Program-made: the position numbers and the translations under genes
Source: Niabella agricola
GTDB taxonomy: Bacteria > Bacteroidota > Bacteroidia > Chitinophagales > Chitinophagaceae
DNA length: 64,000 bases
Assembly: GCF_021538615.1 (NCBI RefSeq)
Contig: NZ_JAJHIZ010000003.1
Span: forward strand, 3,844,001-3,908,000
Direction: 5' to 3'
The notes under the pieces: generated by a model
The model's database searches: none
What the model was told of the DNA's origin: nothing
Seen by the model: only the letters and a program-made list of their open reading frames with translations
In this document: in pieces, positions 51,029-58,762 of the stretch
How positions within the stretch are numbered: position 1 is the first letter of the stretch
Layout of the letters: the number at the start of each line of letters is the position of its first letter

Positions 51029-52789
51029 ATGATCAACAAAAAAATCGGGCTTTTAGCACTTACAGTAATCCTGGGGGTAGCAGTAAATGCTCAATCCATA
51101 CAGGATGGTGTAAAAGCATTGTACTCGGGAAAAGTGCTGGGAGCAAAATCAATTTTTGAAAAACAAGGCGATAAACCGGAAGCTACCTACTGGCTGGTTC
51201 GTGCAGATATCGATAATCAGGATAAAGCCGGTGCTCAGCAAGCCCTAGACAAAGCACTGGCAGCAAAACCGAATGATGCCTGGCTGCTGGTGGCAAAAGG
51301 CCAGCTGCAACTGATGGATGGCAAAGCAAACGAAGCTAAACAAAGTTTTGAAGCCGCTTTAACCGCCAGCAAGGGCCGTAAAGGAAATGACCCCGAAATT
51401 CTGAATGCGGTAGGGGCTGCCATTACAAAAGAGTATAATAATATCGACAAGATCGGCGATATCAATTACGCGGTTCAGAAACTGGAAGAAGCAAAGGCTG
51501 AAACCGAAAAGTCAAAAGACAGCTGGTTAAAGGCTGATATTCTTACCAACCTGGGCGATGCTTACCGTAAAGCAAAACCGGGCGATGGTACAGCGGCCTT
51601 TACAGCCTACAGTGACGCGGTAAGCGCAGAACCCAGCTTTGCAAAAGCGTACCTGAGAAACGGATTGATCTTTAAATCGCAGCGGAATTATGATCTTTAC
51701 CTGCAGAATATAGATAAGGCGATTGCGGCAAACCCCGCCTATGTACCTGCCTATGATGCGTTGTACGAATACAAAATCGGTACCGGGGATTACGCCGGAG
51801 CCAATACCGTAGCAGATAAGATCATTGCCAATTCTGATCCCAGCCCCTGGAATGACTATTATAAAGCGCAAACATTCTATCTGGAAAAAAAATATGACCA
51901 GGCCATCGCATCCGGTACCGGCATCCTGCAAAAGATGGGTGACCTGGCCAAGCCCAAGCTGTACAAATTACTGGCATGGAGCTATGTAGATAAAGGCGAT
52001 GCAAAATCGGCGCTGCCTTATATGGAAAAATATTTCGCGAATGCCGATAAAGAAGATATGGATCCGCTGGATTTCAACCTGAAAGCTACCGTGTATGCTG
52101 CTACACCAGGCAAGGAAAATGAAGTAATGAAAGCGTATGAAGATGGCTTGAAAGCAGATACAACCATTGCCGGAAGGATTAAAATGTTGCAGGAAGGTGC
52201 GAAATTTTTCGCAGATAAGAAACAATATGCTTTACAGGGTGACCTGCTGAGCAAAATCCTGGAGATCAAACCCAATCCCACAATTAACGACTTTTTTGAT
52301 GCGGGTTACCGGGCTTACTATCAGGGTAAGGAATACGAAAAATCCTGGAAGGTGTTTGATGCTATGCGGACTAAATTCCCCGATGTGAACTATGGATATC
52401 TGTGGACATTTAATAATAGCCGCGTTTTCGATTCTACCAACGCAAAGAACATCCTGATTCCTGATGCAGAAAAACTGGTAGCTTTTTCACAAAAGGATAC
52501 GGCAAGGGATGCAAAAGCCAACGCTTTTAGTGCGGCTGCCGTGCTGTTCCCTTATTTTGTGAATGAAAAGGGCGATAAGGAAAACGGGTTGAAATATTTG
52601 AACGTTGCACTGGAAAATGCACCGAACGATAATGTGAAACAGCAGGTACAGGGCTTAATTGACCAGGTGAACAAAATGAATAGCAAACCGGCCAGTTCCT
52701 CAAAAAGTCAGACAGGAGGAAACGCTGCAGGAGCTAAAGACACCACAAGTACAACACCCCGAAAGGACAGCACTGGCGGGCAGAAGTAG
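51029..52789 (+). CDS. Exported tetratricopeptide-repeat protein
   Basis: A 586-residue protein with a signal peptide (MINKKIGLLALTVILGVAVNAQ). The mature part is a long TPR-like solenoid: QALDKALAAKPNDAWLLVAKGQLQLMDG, AEPSFAKAYLRNGLIFKSQRNYD, KAIAANPAYVPAYDALYEYKIGTGDYAGA and about eight more helix pairs. It ends in a Ser/Thr/Lys-rich tail with no globular domain. TPR proteins scaffold protein complexes; a link to the PstS-like lipoprotein upstream is possible from gene order alone. A strong terminator follows. Confidence 0.87.
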   Translation: MINKKIGLLALTVILGVAVNAQSIQDGVKALYSGKVLGAKSIFEKQGDKPEATYWLVRADIDNQDKAGAQQALDKALAAKPNDAWLLVAKGQLQLMDGKANEAKQSFEAALTASKGRKGNDPEILNAVGAAITKEYNNIDKIGDINYAVQKLEEAKAETEKSKDSWLKADILTNLGDAYRKAKPGDGTAAFTAYSDAVSAEPSFAKAYLRNGLIFKSQRNYDLYLQNIDKAIAANPAYVPAYDALYEYKIGTGDYAGANTVADKIIANSDPSPWNDYYKAQTFYLEKKYDQAIASGTGILQKMGDLAKPKLYKLLAWSYVDKGDAKSALPYMEKYFANADKEDMDPLDFNLKATVYAATPGKENEVMKAYEDGLKADTTIAGRIKMLQEGAKFFADKKQYALQGDLLSKILEIKPNPTINDFFDAGYRAYYQGKEYEKSWKVFDAMRTKFPDVNYGYLWTFNNSRVFDSTNAKNILIPDAEKLVAFSQKDTARDAKANAFSAAAVLFPYFVNEKGDKENGLKYLNVALENAPNDNVKQQVQGLIDQVNKMNSKPASSSKSQTGGNAAGAKDTTSTTPRKDSTGGQK

Positions 52790-52810
52790 TCCAGAATTTT
52801 ATAAGATAAA

Positions 52811-52838
52811 AACAGCTCCGGAATTTTTCGGGGCTGTT
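52811..52838 (+). terminator. Rho-independent terminator of the TPR gene
   Basis: AACAGCTCCG (52811-52820) pairs with CGGGGCTGTT (52829-52838), 10 bp with one wobble and an 8-nt loop, followed by TGCTTTTT. It separates the TPR gene from the nuo operon. Confidence 0.85.
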
Positions 52839-52881
52839 TGCTTTTTAGCATTCAAAAAAAGGATTTGTTAAATGGTTACCT

Positions 52882-52889
52882 TATTTTTG
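52882..52889 (+). promoter_or_regulatory. Putative promoter of the nuo operon (-7 element TATTTTTG)
   Basis: Exact TAnnTTTG match 17 nt before the nuoA ATG at 52907, directly after the terminator of the preceding gene. A TTTG at 52864-52867 is a few nt closer than the usual -33 spacing. Confidence 0.6.
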
Positions 52890-52906
52890 CTTATTGCATA
52901 ATTGAG

Positions 52907-53299
52907 ATGGTAAATTTAGCTATACAGACGAATTTAGACACATCGGGCTCCTACCTGCCCATTGGTTTACAACTGTTATTTGCGGCGGGAATGATTGTTA
53001 CCCTGATGGGCGTTACTCACCTGCTGGGACCCAAAAGGCGCACTTCCGATAAGCTGCAAAACTTTGCCAGTGGTATCGAATCGCACGGGGAGGCACGTCA
53101 GCCCATAGCGATCAAATATTTTCTTACGGCCATTCTTTTTGTGTTGTTTGATGTGGAAGTAATCTTTTTTTACCCCTATGCGGTGAATTTTAAAGAATTG
53201 GGTTGGAGTGGTTTCTACGCAGTGCTGATGTTTGTGGCATTTTTCCTCTGTGGCTTTATTTATATCATCCGCCGCGGGGCCCTGAAGTGGGAGGATTAA
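52907..53299 (+). CDS. nuoA: NADH-quinone oxidoreductase subunit A
   Basis: Small membrane subunit of complex I, 130 residues with three transmembrane helices. I use the ATG at 52907, 17 nt behind a perfect -7 element, rather than an upstream start that runs into the terminator. Family features: YLPIGLQLLFAAGMIV, the loop FASGIESHGEARQPIAIKYFLTAILFVLFDVEVIFFYPYA with the conserved acidic FDVE. First gene of the nuo operon. Confidence 0.95.
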   Translation: MVNLAIQTNLDTSGSYLPIGLQLLFAAGMIVTLMGVTHLLGPKRRTSDKLQNFASGIESHGEARQPIAIKYFLTAILFVLFDVEVIFFYPYAVNFKELGWSGFYAVLMFVAFFLCGFIYIIRRGALKWED

Positions 53300-53369
53300 A
53301 TATTTCTAATTCCTGATTTGTGGTTTGAACCCCGGTTTCGAATCCCAAATCTCAAATCTCAAAACTCAA

Positions 53370-53951
53370 ATGAGACCAGTATCATATAATATTAAGAAAA
53401 AACCACTGGAGGCAGATATCAGCATGGTCGATATGCCGGAAGGCCACCAGGGACAGGGTTTTTTTGCAACCACGCTGGATAATGTCATCGGGCTGGCCCG
53501 TAAGAATTCCTTATGGCCCCTGCCTTTTGCCACTTCCTGTTGCGGGATAGAATTTATGGCCACCATGGGGGCTACCTACGATATTGCCCGTTTTGGCAGT
53601 GAGCGGGTGGGTTTTTCACCCCGCCAGTGCGACCTGCTGATGGTAATGGGCACCATCGCCAAAAAAATGGGCCCGGTGGTAAAACAGGTATACCTTCAAA
53701 TGGCAGAACCCCGCTGGGTGATTGCGGTAGGCGCCTGTGCCAGCAGTGGCGGCATTTTCGATACCTATAGCGTATTGCAGGGAATTGACCAGGTAGTGCC
53801 GGTGGATGTATATGTACCCGGATGCCCTCCCAGGCCGGAAGCGATCCTGGACGGGTTAATGCGCATCCAGGATTTGGTAGGCAAAGAAAGCCTCAGAAGA
53901 AGGAACAGTGAGCAGTATAAAGCATTATTGGAAAGTTATGGCATACAATAG
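53370..53951 (+). CDS. nuoB: NADH-quinone oxidoreductase subunit B (cluster N2)
   Basis: Peripheral-arm subunit carrying cluster N2, which passes electrons to quinone. 193 residues from the ATG at 53370; a frame extension upstream is made of intergenic repeat words. The four ligand cysteines are present: the adjacent pair in SCCGIEF (near 64-65), GACASSGG (near 129) and VPGCPPRPE (near 159). Confidence 0.97.
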   Translation: MRPVSYNIKKKPLEADISMVDMPEGHQGQGFFATTLDNVIGLARKNSLWPLPFATSCCGIEFMATMGATYDIARFGSERVGFSPRQCDLLMVMGTIAKKMGPVVKQVYLQMAEPRWVIAVGACASSGGIFDTYSVLQGIDQVVPVDVYVPGCPPRPEAILDGLMRIQDLVGKESLRRRNSEQYKALLESYGIQ

Positions 53952-53955
53952 TTCC

Positions 53956-54110
53956 AATGTGAAAATGGGGGAGTTGAATGTGTGCATGAATAATTGATTG
54001 TTCTGTTGAGGGAATTAGTTTAGAGGTGGTTTTTGGGGTAGTTTAAATGGGAGAAGAGGTTATAATTAATATTGATAATTTGAAAGTTCGATGACACGCG
54101 TTTTCACATT
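53956..54110. repeat. Inverted pair AATGTGAAAA / TTTTCACATT flanking the nuoB-nuoC spacer
   Basis: A perfect 10-nt inverted repeat (53956-53965 and 54101-54110) within the 185-nt spacer between nuoB and nuoC. The intervening DNA is G/T-rich and non-coding. Similar words occur between nuoH and nuoI. Confidence 0.5.
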
Positions 54111-54136
54111 CTCATATTTTATATTTTCATATTAAC

Positions 54137-54640
54137 ATGGCGTTAAGCAACGAGTACATAAAAGAGAAGCTGATTGAGAAATTTGGCGACCAGGTTACGG
54201 GGTTTGAAGAGCCATATAGCCTGCTGACCTTCCGGTCTGACAAGGAGATCAACCTGAAAGTGCTGAACTTCCTGGTAGAAGAAGAAAGCCTGCAGTTTGG
54301 ATTTCTGACCGATCTCTGCGGCGTACATTATCCGGATAATAAAGGACAGGAGATCGCCGTGGTATACCACCTGCATAATATGCGGGAAAACGTACGGATC
54401 CGTTATAAAGTATTTACCAGTATTGCCAAGCCGGAAGTATATACCGCCACCGGAATTTTTGCAGGTGCCAACTGGATGGAACGGGAAACCTACGATTTTT
54501 ATGGGGTCAATTTCATCGGGCACCCTAACCTGAAGCGGATCCTGAATGTGGAGGAAATGGACTATTTTCCCATGCGGAAAGAATATCCGCTGGAAGACCA
54601 AAGCCGTATCGATAAGGACGACGAGATGTTTGGAAGGTAA
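54137..54640 (+). CDS. nuoC: NADH-quinone oxidoreductase subunit C (30 kDa)
   Basis: 167-residue peripheral-arm subunit. The signature of the 30-kDa family is at the C-terminal side: ERETYDFYGVNFIGHPNLKRIL (about residues 115-136), followed by DYFPMRKEYPLEDQSR. It is a separate gene and not fused with nuoD, as it is in E. coli. Confidence 0.95.
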   Translation: MALSNEYIKEKLIEKFGDQVTGFEEPYSLLTFRSDKEINLKVLNFLVEEESLQFGFLTDLCGVHYPDNKGQEIAVVYHLHNMRENVRIRYKVFTSIAKPEVYTATGIFAGANWMERETYDFYGVNFIGHPNLKRILNVEEMDYFPMRKEYPLEDQSRIDKDDEMFGR

Positions 54641-54707
54641 AAAAGTTTAAAGCTCGAAGTTGACGGCCGGAACCTGCAACTTTGAACGGTTATATCGAAT
54701 ATAGATT

Positions 54708-55928
54708 ATGAGCGACAATGTATTATTACCGAGTGGTAGTATTGAGAAGCAAACAACTACATTAAATCTGGGGCCCACGCACCCGGCCACCCACGGGGTT
54801 TTTCAGAACATTATCGAGCTGGATGGTGAAAAGATCGTTGCCGCTGATTCTACGGTAGGCTATATTCACAGGGCGTTCGAAAAAATTGCCGAGCGCCGCT
54901 CTTTATATCAGATCACGCCGCTTACCGATCGCTTAAATTATTGCTCTGCTCCCATCAATAATATGGGCTGGCACCTCACCTGCGAAAAATTATTAAAGGT
55001 ACAGGTACCCAAACGGGTCGATTATCTCCGCGTGATCATCATGGAACTGGCGCGGATCACAGACCACCTCATCTGCAACTCCATTATGGGGGTAGATAGC
55101 GGGGCCTATACCGGTTTTTTATATGTAATGCAATACCGGGAACTGGTTTATGAGATCTACGAAGAGATCTGCGGTTCCCGTCTCACCACCAATATCGGCC
55201 GCATCGGCGGTTTTGAACGCGATTTTACCAATACAGCTTTCGAAAAAATCGAGCGGTTTTTAAGGGAATATCCCGCCGTGCTAAAAGAATTTGAAGATCT
55301 GTTTACCCGTAACCGGATCTTTATGGAACGGGCCATCGGCGCAGGCCCCATCAGTGCTGAACGGGCATTGAACTACGGGTTTACCGGTCCTAATCTGCGG
55401 GCTGCGGGTGTAGATTACGATGTACGTGTGGTGTCGCCGTACAGCCGTTATGAGGAGTTCGACTTTGAAGTGCCCGTTGGTTCAACCGGCGATTCCTATG
55501 ACCGGTTCCTGGTACGCAACGGGGAAATGTGGCAAAGTCTGCGCATTATCGAACAGGCACTGCGAAAGCTGAACGATCTGAAGGGGGAGGAAGCTACCGT
55601 TTACCATGCGGATGTTCCTGAATACTACCTGCCTCCCAAAAAAGATGTATATACAAAAATGGAAGCCCTGATCTGGCATTTTAAGATCATTATGGGCGAG
55701 ATCAATATGCCGGCTGGTGAAGTATACAATGCCGTAGAAGGTGCCAATGGCGAACTGGGCTTTTATTTTATCAGCGATGGCGGGCGCTCTCCTTACCGCC
55801 TGCATTTCAGAAGACCCTGTTTTATTTATTACCAGGCCTATGCGGAAATGGTAAAGGGAGCCATGCTGAGCGATGCCATTGTGGTCATGTCATCCATGAA
55901 CCTAATCGCGGGAGAGATGGATGCCTAA
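54708..55928 (+). CDS. nuoD: NADH-quinone oxidoreductase subunit D (49 kDa)
   Basis: 406-residue subunit that forms the quinone pocket with NuoB. Motifs: LNLGPTHPATHGVFQ near residue 20, IGYIHRAFEK-like VGYIHRAFEKIAERR near 47, GVDSGAYTGF, ERALNYGFTGPNLRAAGVDYDVR and the end MSSMNLIAGEMDA. Full family length. Confidence 0.97.
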   Translation: MSDNVLLPSGSIEKQTTTLNLGPTHPATHGVFQNIIELDGEKIVAADSTVGYIHRAFEKIAERRSLYQITPLTDRLNYCSAPINNMGWHLTCEKLLKVQVPKRVDYLRVIIMELARITDHLICNSIMGVDSGAYTGFLYVMQYRELVYEIYEEICGSRLTTNIGRIGGFERDFTNTAFEKIERFLREYPAVLKEFEDLFTRNRIFMERAIGAGPISAERALNYGFTGPNLRAAGVDYDVRVVSPYSRYEEFDFEVPVGSTGDSYDRFLVRNGEMWQSLRIIEQALRKLNDLKGEEATVYHADVPEYYLPPKKDVYTKMEALIWHFKIIMGEINMPAGEVYNAVEGANGELGFYFISDGGRSPYRLHFRRPCFIYYQAYAEMVKGAMLSDAIVVMSSMNLIAGEMDA

Positions 55929-55955
55929 AACGGAAATTAATAATAGAGCAAAAGA

Positions 55956-56453
55956 ATGATACAGTTTTCTCAGGAACAATTGGATAAAGTGAACCAGATC
56001 ATAGCCCGGTACCCGGAGGGCAAGCAAAAAAGCGCGTTGCTGCCGGTGCTGCACCTGGCACAGGAAGTGTTTGGCTGGCTGAGTACCGAAACCATGGATT
56101 ATGTGGCCACTCTTTTGAATATAGAACCGATCGAAGTATACGAAGTGGCAACCTTTTATACGATGTACAACCTGAAACCAGTTGGTAAATACGTTTTTGA
56201 GGTATGCCAGACGGGTCCTTGCATGATCCAGGGAAGTGATGATATCATTGCCTATATCGGTGAGAAGCTAAGCATCAAACCCGGTGAAACCACGGCCGAT
56301 GGTTTGTTTACATTAAAAACCGCAGAATGTCTGGGTGCCTGTGGCTACGCGCCGATGATGCAGGTGGGAAAATTTTACAAGGAGCACCTGACCAAAGAAA
56401 AAGTGGATGCGATCATCGCCGAGTGTAGAAGTCAGGCATTGGTAAATCAATAA
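55956..56453 (+). CDS. nuoE: NADH-quinone oxidoreductase subunit E (24 kDa, [2Fe-2S])
   Basis: 165-residue thioredoxin-fold subunit. The four cluster-N1a cysteines lie in CQTGPCMIQG (near 86 and 91) and CLGACGYAP (near 127 and 131). It supports FMN reduction on NuoF. In most operons nuoF follows directly; here a VOC-family gene lies between. Confidence 0.96.
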   Translation: MIQFSQEQLDKVNQIIARYPEGKQKSALLPVLHLAQEVFGWLSTETMDYVATLLNIEPIEVYEVATFYTMYNLKPVGKYVFEVCQTGPCMIQGSDDIIAYIGEKLSIKPGETTADGLFTLKTAECLGACGYAPMMQVGKFYKEHLTKEKVDAIIAECRSQALVNQ

Positions 56454-56460
56454 ATAACAA

Positions 56461-56883
56461 ATGATGCAGGCAATAACTCCATATCTGAATTTTAACGGTG
56501 ATGCAGCAGCGGCGCTGGATTTTTATACGCAGGCACTGGGCGGACAGGTGGTGCACCGGCAAACCTTTGGTGATACACAAGCTGATTATCCAAGCCCGGA
56601 GTCGCATCAGGATAAAATTATGCATGCCTTATTCAATGCCGGAGAACTGAACTTTATGGTGAGCGATTGTCCTCCGGGAGTTTCGGTTACCGCCGGCTCC
56701 AACATGAGCCTGGCACTGAACTTTACGGATGAAGAAACCATTGTTAACACATTTAATGCTATGGCTGCCGGCGGAACGATTACCATGCCTTTGCAGGATA
56801 CCTTTTGGGGGGCGAAATTCGGGATGATCACCGACCGGTTTGGCATCAGCTGGATGTTTAACTACGACAAGCCGAAAGATTAA
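56461..56883 (+). CDS. VOC-family (PhnB/glyoxalase-like) protein inserted in the nuo operon
   Basis: A 140-residue vicinal-oxygen-chelate fold protein of the PhnB-like type: ITPYLNFNGDAAAALDFYTQALGG at the start, a metal-site-like pair in DKIMHALFNAGELNFMVSD and the end FWGAKFGMITDRFGISWMFNYD. It starts 7 nt after nuoE and ends 36 nt before nuoF on the same strand, so it is almost surely co-transcribed with complex I. It is not a known subunit. The substrate is unknown; a second ATG lies at 56464. Confidence 0.9.
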   Translation: MMQAITPYLNFNGDAAAALDFYTQALGGQVVHRQTFGDTQADYPSPESHQDKIMHALFNAGELNFMVSDCPPGVSVTAGSNMSLALNFTDEETIVNTFNAMAAGGTITMPLQDTFWGAKFGMITDRFGISWMFNYDKPKD

Positions 56884-56919
56884 GCGGCAAACAAATTATT
56901 TGAACAGGAAAAAGGAGCA

Positions 56920-58281
56920 ATGGGAATAAAATTACTTTTAGAGAACGCGCATATCGAAGGCATCCGCTATTATGATGCCTACCGTAAAAACGGTGGATAC
57001 CGCAGTGTGGAAAAGGCACTGAAAATGGCGCCGGATGAAGTAGTGGAGGAGGTAAAGAAAAGCGGTTTAAGAGGCCGTGGTGGTGCAGGGTTTCCTACAG
57101 GAATGAAATGGAGCTTTATTGCCAAACCGGAAGGCGTGCCCCGCCACCTGGTATGCAATGCTGATGAAAGTGAGCCGGGTACCTTTAAGGACCGTTACCT
57201 GATGGAGTTTCTTCCGCATCTGTTGATTGAAGGATTGATCGTTTCGAGCTATGCGCTGGGATCGAATGTGACCTATATCTATATCCGGGGAGAATATGCC
57301 TGGATCCCCGATATCCTGGAGCAGGCGATTGAGGAAGCCCGGGCAAATGGGTTCCTTGGAAAAAATATTTTAAACTCCGGCTTCGATTGCGAGATCTATG
57401 TGCAGCGCGGAGCTGGTGCCTATATCTGCGGCGAAGAGACCGCGCTGATCGAATCCCTGGAAGGCAAACGGGGTAATCCGCGGATCAAGCCTCCGTTCCC
57501 TGCCGTAAAAGGTGCCTGGGACCGTCCTACAGTAGTAAACAATGTAGAAACCCTGGCGGCAGTAGTGCCCATTATTAACATGGGGGGTGAGGAATACGCA
57601 AAGATCGGAGTTGGCCGTTCCACCGGAACCAAACTGATCTCCGCCTGCGGCAATATTAATAAGCCGGGGGTCTATGAAATCGACATGACGATTTCCGTTG
57701 AGGAATTTATTTATAGTGACGAATGGTGCGGGGGAATCAAAAACGGGAAGCGCCTGAAGGCCTGCATCCCGGGAGGATCATCGGTTCCTATTCTGCCGGC
57801 GAATCTTTTGTTGAAAACGGCAAAGGGCGAGCAGCGGATCATGAACTATGAAAGCCTTTCCGACGGCGGATTTGCCACCGGTACCATGATGGGAAGCGGT
57901 GGTTTTATTGTACTGGATGAAGACCAGTGCGTAGTAAAACATACCTACACCCTGGCCCGTTTCTATCGTCATGAAAGCTGCGGACAATGTTCTCCCTGCC
58001 GGGAAGGAACCGGCTGGATGGAAAAATTGTTGCTGCGCCTGGATCAGGGACAGGGAAAAATGAGTGACATAGACCTGTTGTGGGACATTCAAAGCAAGAT
58101 CGAAGGAAATACGATCTGCCCGTTGGGTGATGCGGCCGCATGGCCCGTTGCCGCGGCGATCCGTCATTTCCGGGATGAGTTTGAATGGCATATCACCAAT
58201 GCTGCAGAGGCGCAGACCCGGAACTTCGGATTGGCGCATTATGCAGATCCGTTGCCCGTACCGGAGCCCGCGGCGGTGTAA
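56920..58281 (+). CDS. nuoF: NADH-quinone oxidoreductase subunit F (51 kDa, FMN and NADH site)
   Basis: 453-residue catalytic subunit that oxidises NADH. The glycine-rich GLRGRGGAGFPTGMKW (near 50-65) and CNADESEPGTFKDR bind FMN/NADH; cluster N3 ligands are in ESCGQCSPCREGTGW (near 352-362) and CPLGDAAAWP (near 400). Family length normal. A 32-nt inverted-repeat arm starts 8 nt after its stop. Confidence 0.97.
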   Translation: MGIKLLLENAHIEGIRYYDAYRKNGGYRSVEKALKMAPDEVVEEVKKSGLRGRGGAGFPTGMKWSFIAKPEGVPRHLVCNADESEPGTFKDRYLMEFLPHLLIEGLIVSSYALGSNVTYIYIRGEYAWIPDILEQAIEEARANGFLGKNILNSGFDCEIYVQRGAGAYICGEETALIESLEGKRGNPRIKPPFPAVKGAWDRPTVVNNVETLAAVVPIINMGGEEYAKIGVGRSTGTKLISACGNINKPGVYEIDMTISVEEFIYSDEWCGGIKNGKRLKACIPGGSSVPILPANLLLKTAKGEQRIMNYESLSDGGFATGTMMGSGGFIVLDEDQCVVKHTYTLARFYRHESCGQCSPCREGTGWMEKLLLRLDQGQGKMSDIDLLWDIQSKIEGNTICPLGDAAAWPVAAAIRHFRDEFEWHITNAAEAQTRNFGLAHYADPLPVPEPAAV

Positions 58282-58288
58282 GCGGTTT

Positions 58289-58320
58289 CTCGCGGCGTAC
58301 GCGGTGATGCGGCGGCGCAG
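58289..58320 (+). repeat. Left arm of imperfect inverted repeat around the GxxExxY gene
   Basis: 32 nt of GC-rich sequence (CTCGCGGCG ... GGCGCAG) that matches the reverse complement of 58723-58754 at 24 of 32 positions; most differences are A/G changes. The arm lies entirely in the nuoF-GxxExxY spacer. Confidence 0.65.
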
Positions 58321-58338
58321 TGTGTCGGAAGTAATCAG

Positions 58339-58719
58339 ATGTTAACCGAAAATGAAATAGCAACCAGGGTATTAGATCTTTGTTTTAAAGTCCACCGGTT
58401 ATACGGACCGGGACTATTTGAAATTGTGTATGAAGAGATATTGTGCTATGAATTGGAAAAAGCAGGTATCTCGTTTAAGAGGCAAATAGGCATACCGGTG
58501 GTTCATGAAGCGGTGCGAATGGAGATCGGGTTCCGTGCAGATCTGATCGTGGAGGAGAAAGTGTTGTTTGAATTGAAGAGTATTGGGGCCTTTGCTAATA
58601 TACATTACAAGCAGGTCCTTACATATTTGAAACTGACCGACCTCAGACTTGGCGTGATGGTCAATTTTAATGTAAGCCTGTTGAAAGATGGGATAAAAAG
58701 AGTTGCAAATAAACTATAA
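58339..58719 (+). CDS. GxxExxY protein (PD-(D/E)XK-like fold) inserted in the nuo operon
   Basis: A 126-residue member of the GxxExxY family: the naming motif is GLFEIVY at residues 25-31, and the nuclease-like core follows with D68 (FRADLIVEE) and E78-x-K80 (LFELKS), the PD-(D/E)XK arrangement. Function is not established; the family is widespread as scattered single genes in Bacteroidota and often lies among repeats. Here it sits between nuoF and nuoG, where no gene is expected, framed by a 32-nt imperfect inverted repeat on both sides. That points to insertion of a small cassette that keeps the operon readable. Confidence 0.92.
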   Translation: MLTENEIATRVLDLCFKVHRLYGPGLFEIVYEEILCYELEKAGISFKRQIGIPVVHEAVRMEIGFRADLIVEEKVLFELKSIGAFANIHYKQVLTYLKLTDLRLGVMVNFNVSLLKDGIKRVANKL

Positions 58720-58722
58720 AAG

Positions 58723-58754
58723 CTGCGTCGCTGCTCCGCTGCGTTCGCTGCGAG
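58723..58754 (+). repeat. Right arm of imperfect inverted repeat around the GxxExxY gene
   Basis: Begins 3 nt after the GxxExxY stop and ends 8 nt before the nuoG ATG; reverse complement matches 58289-58320 at 24 of 32 positions. Its last bases (CGAGG) probably serve as the nuoG ribosome-binding region. Confidence 0.65.
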
Positions 58755-58762
58755 GAATAAAT

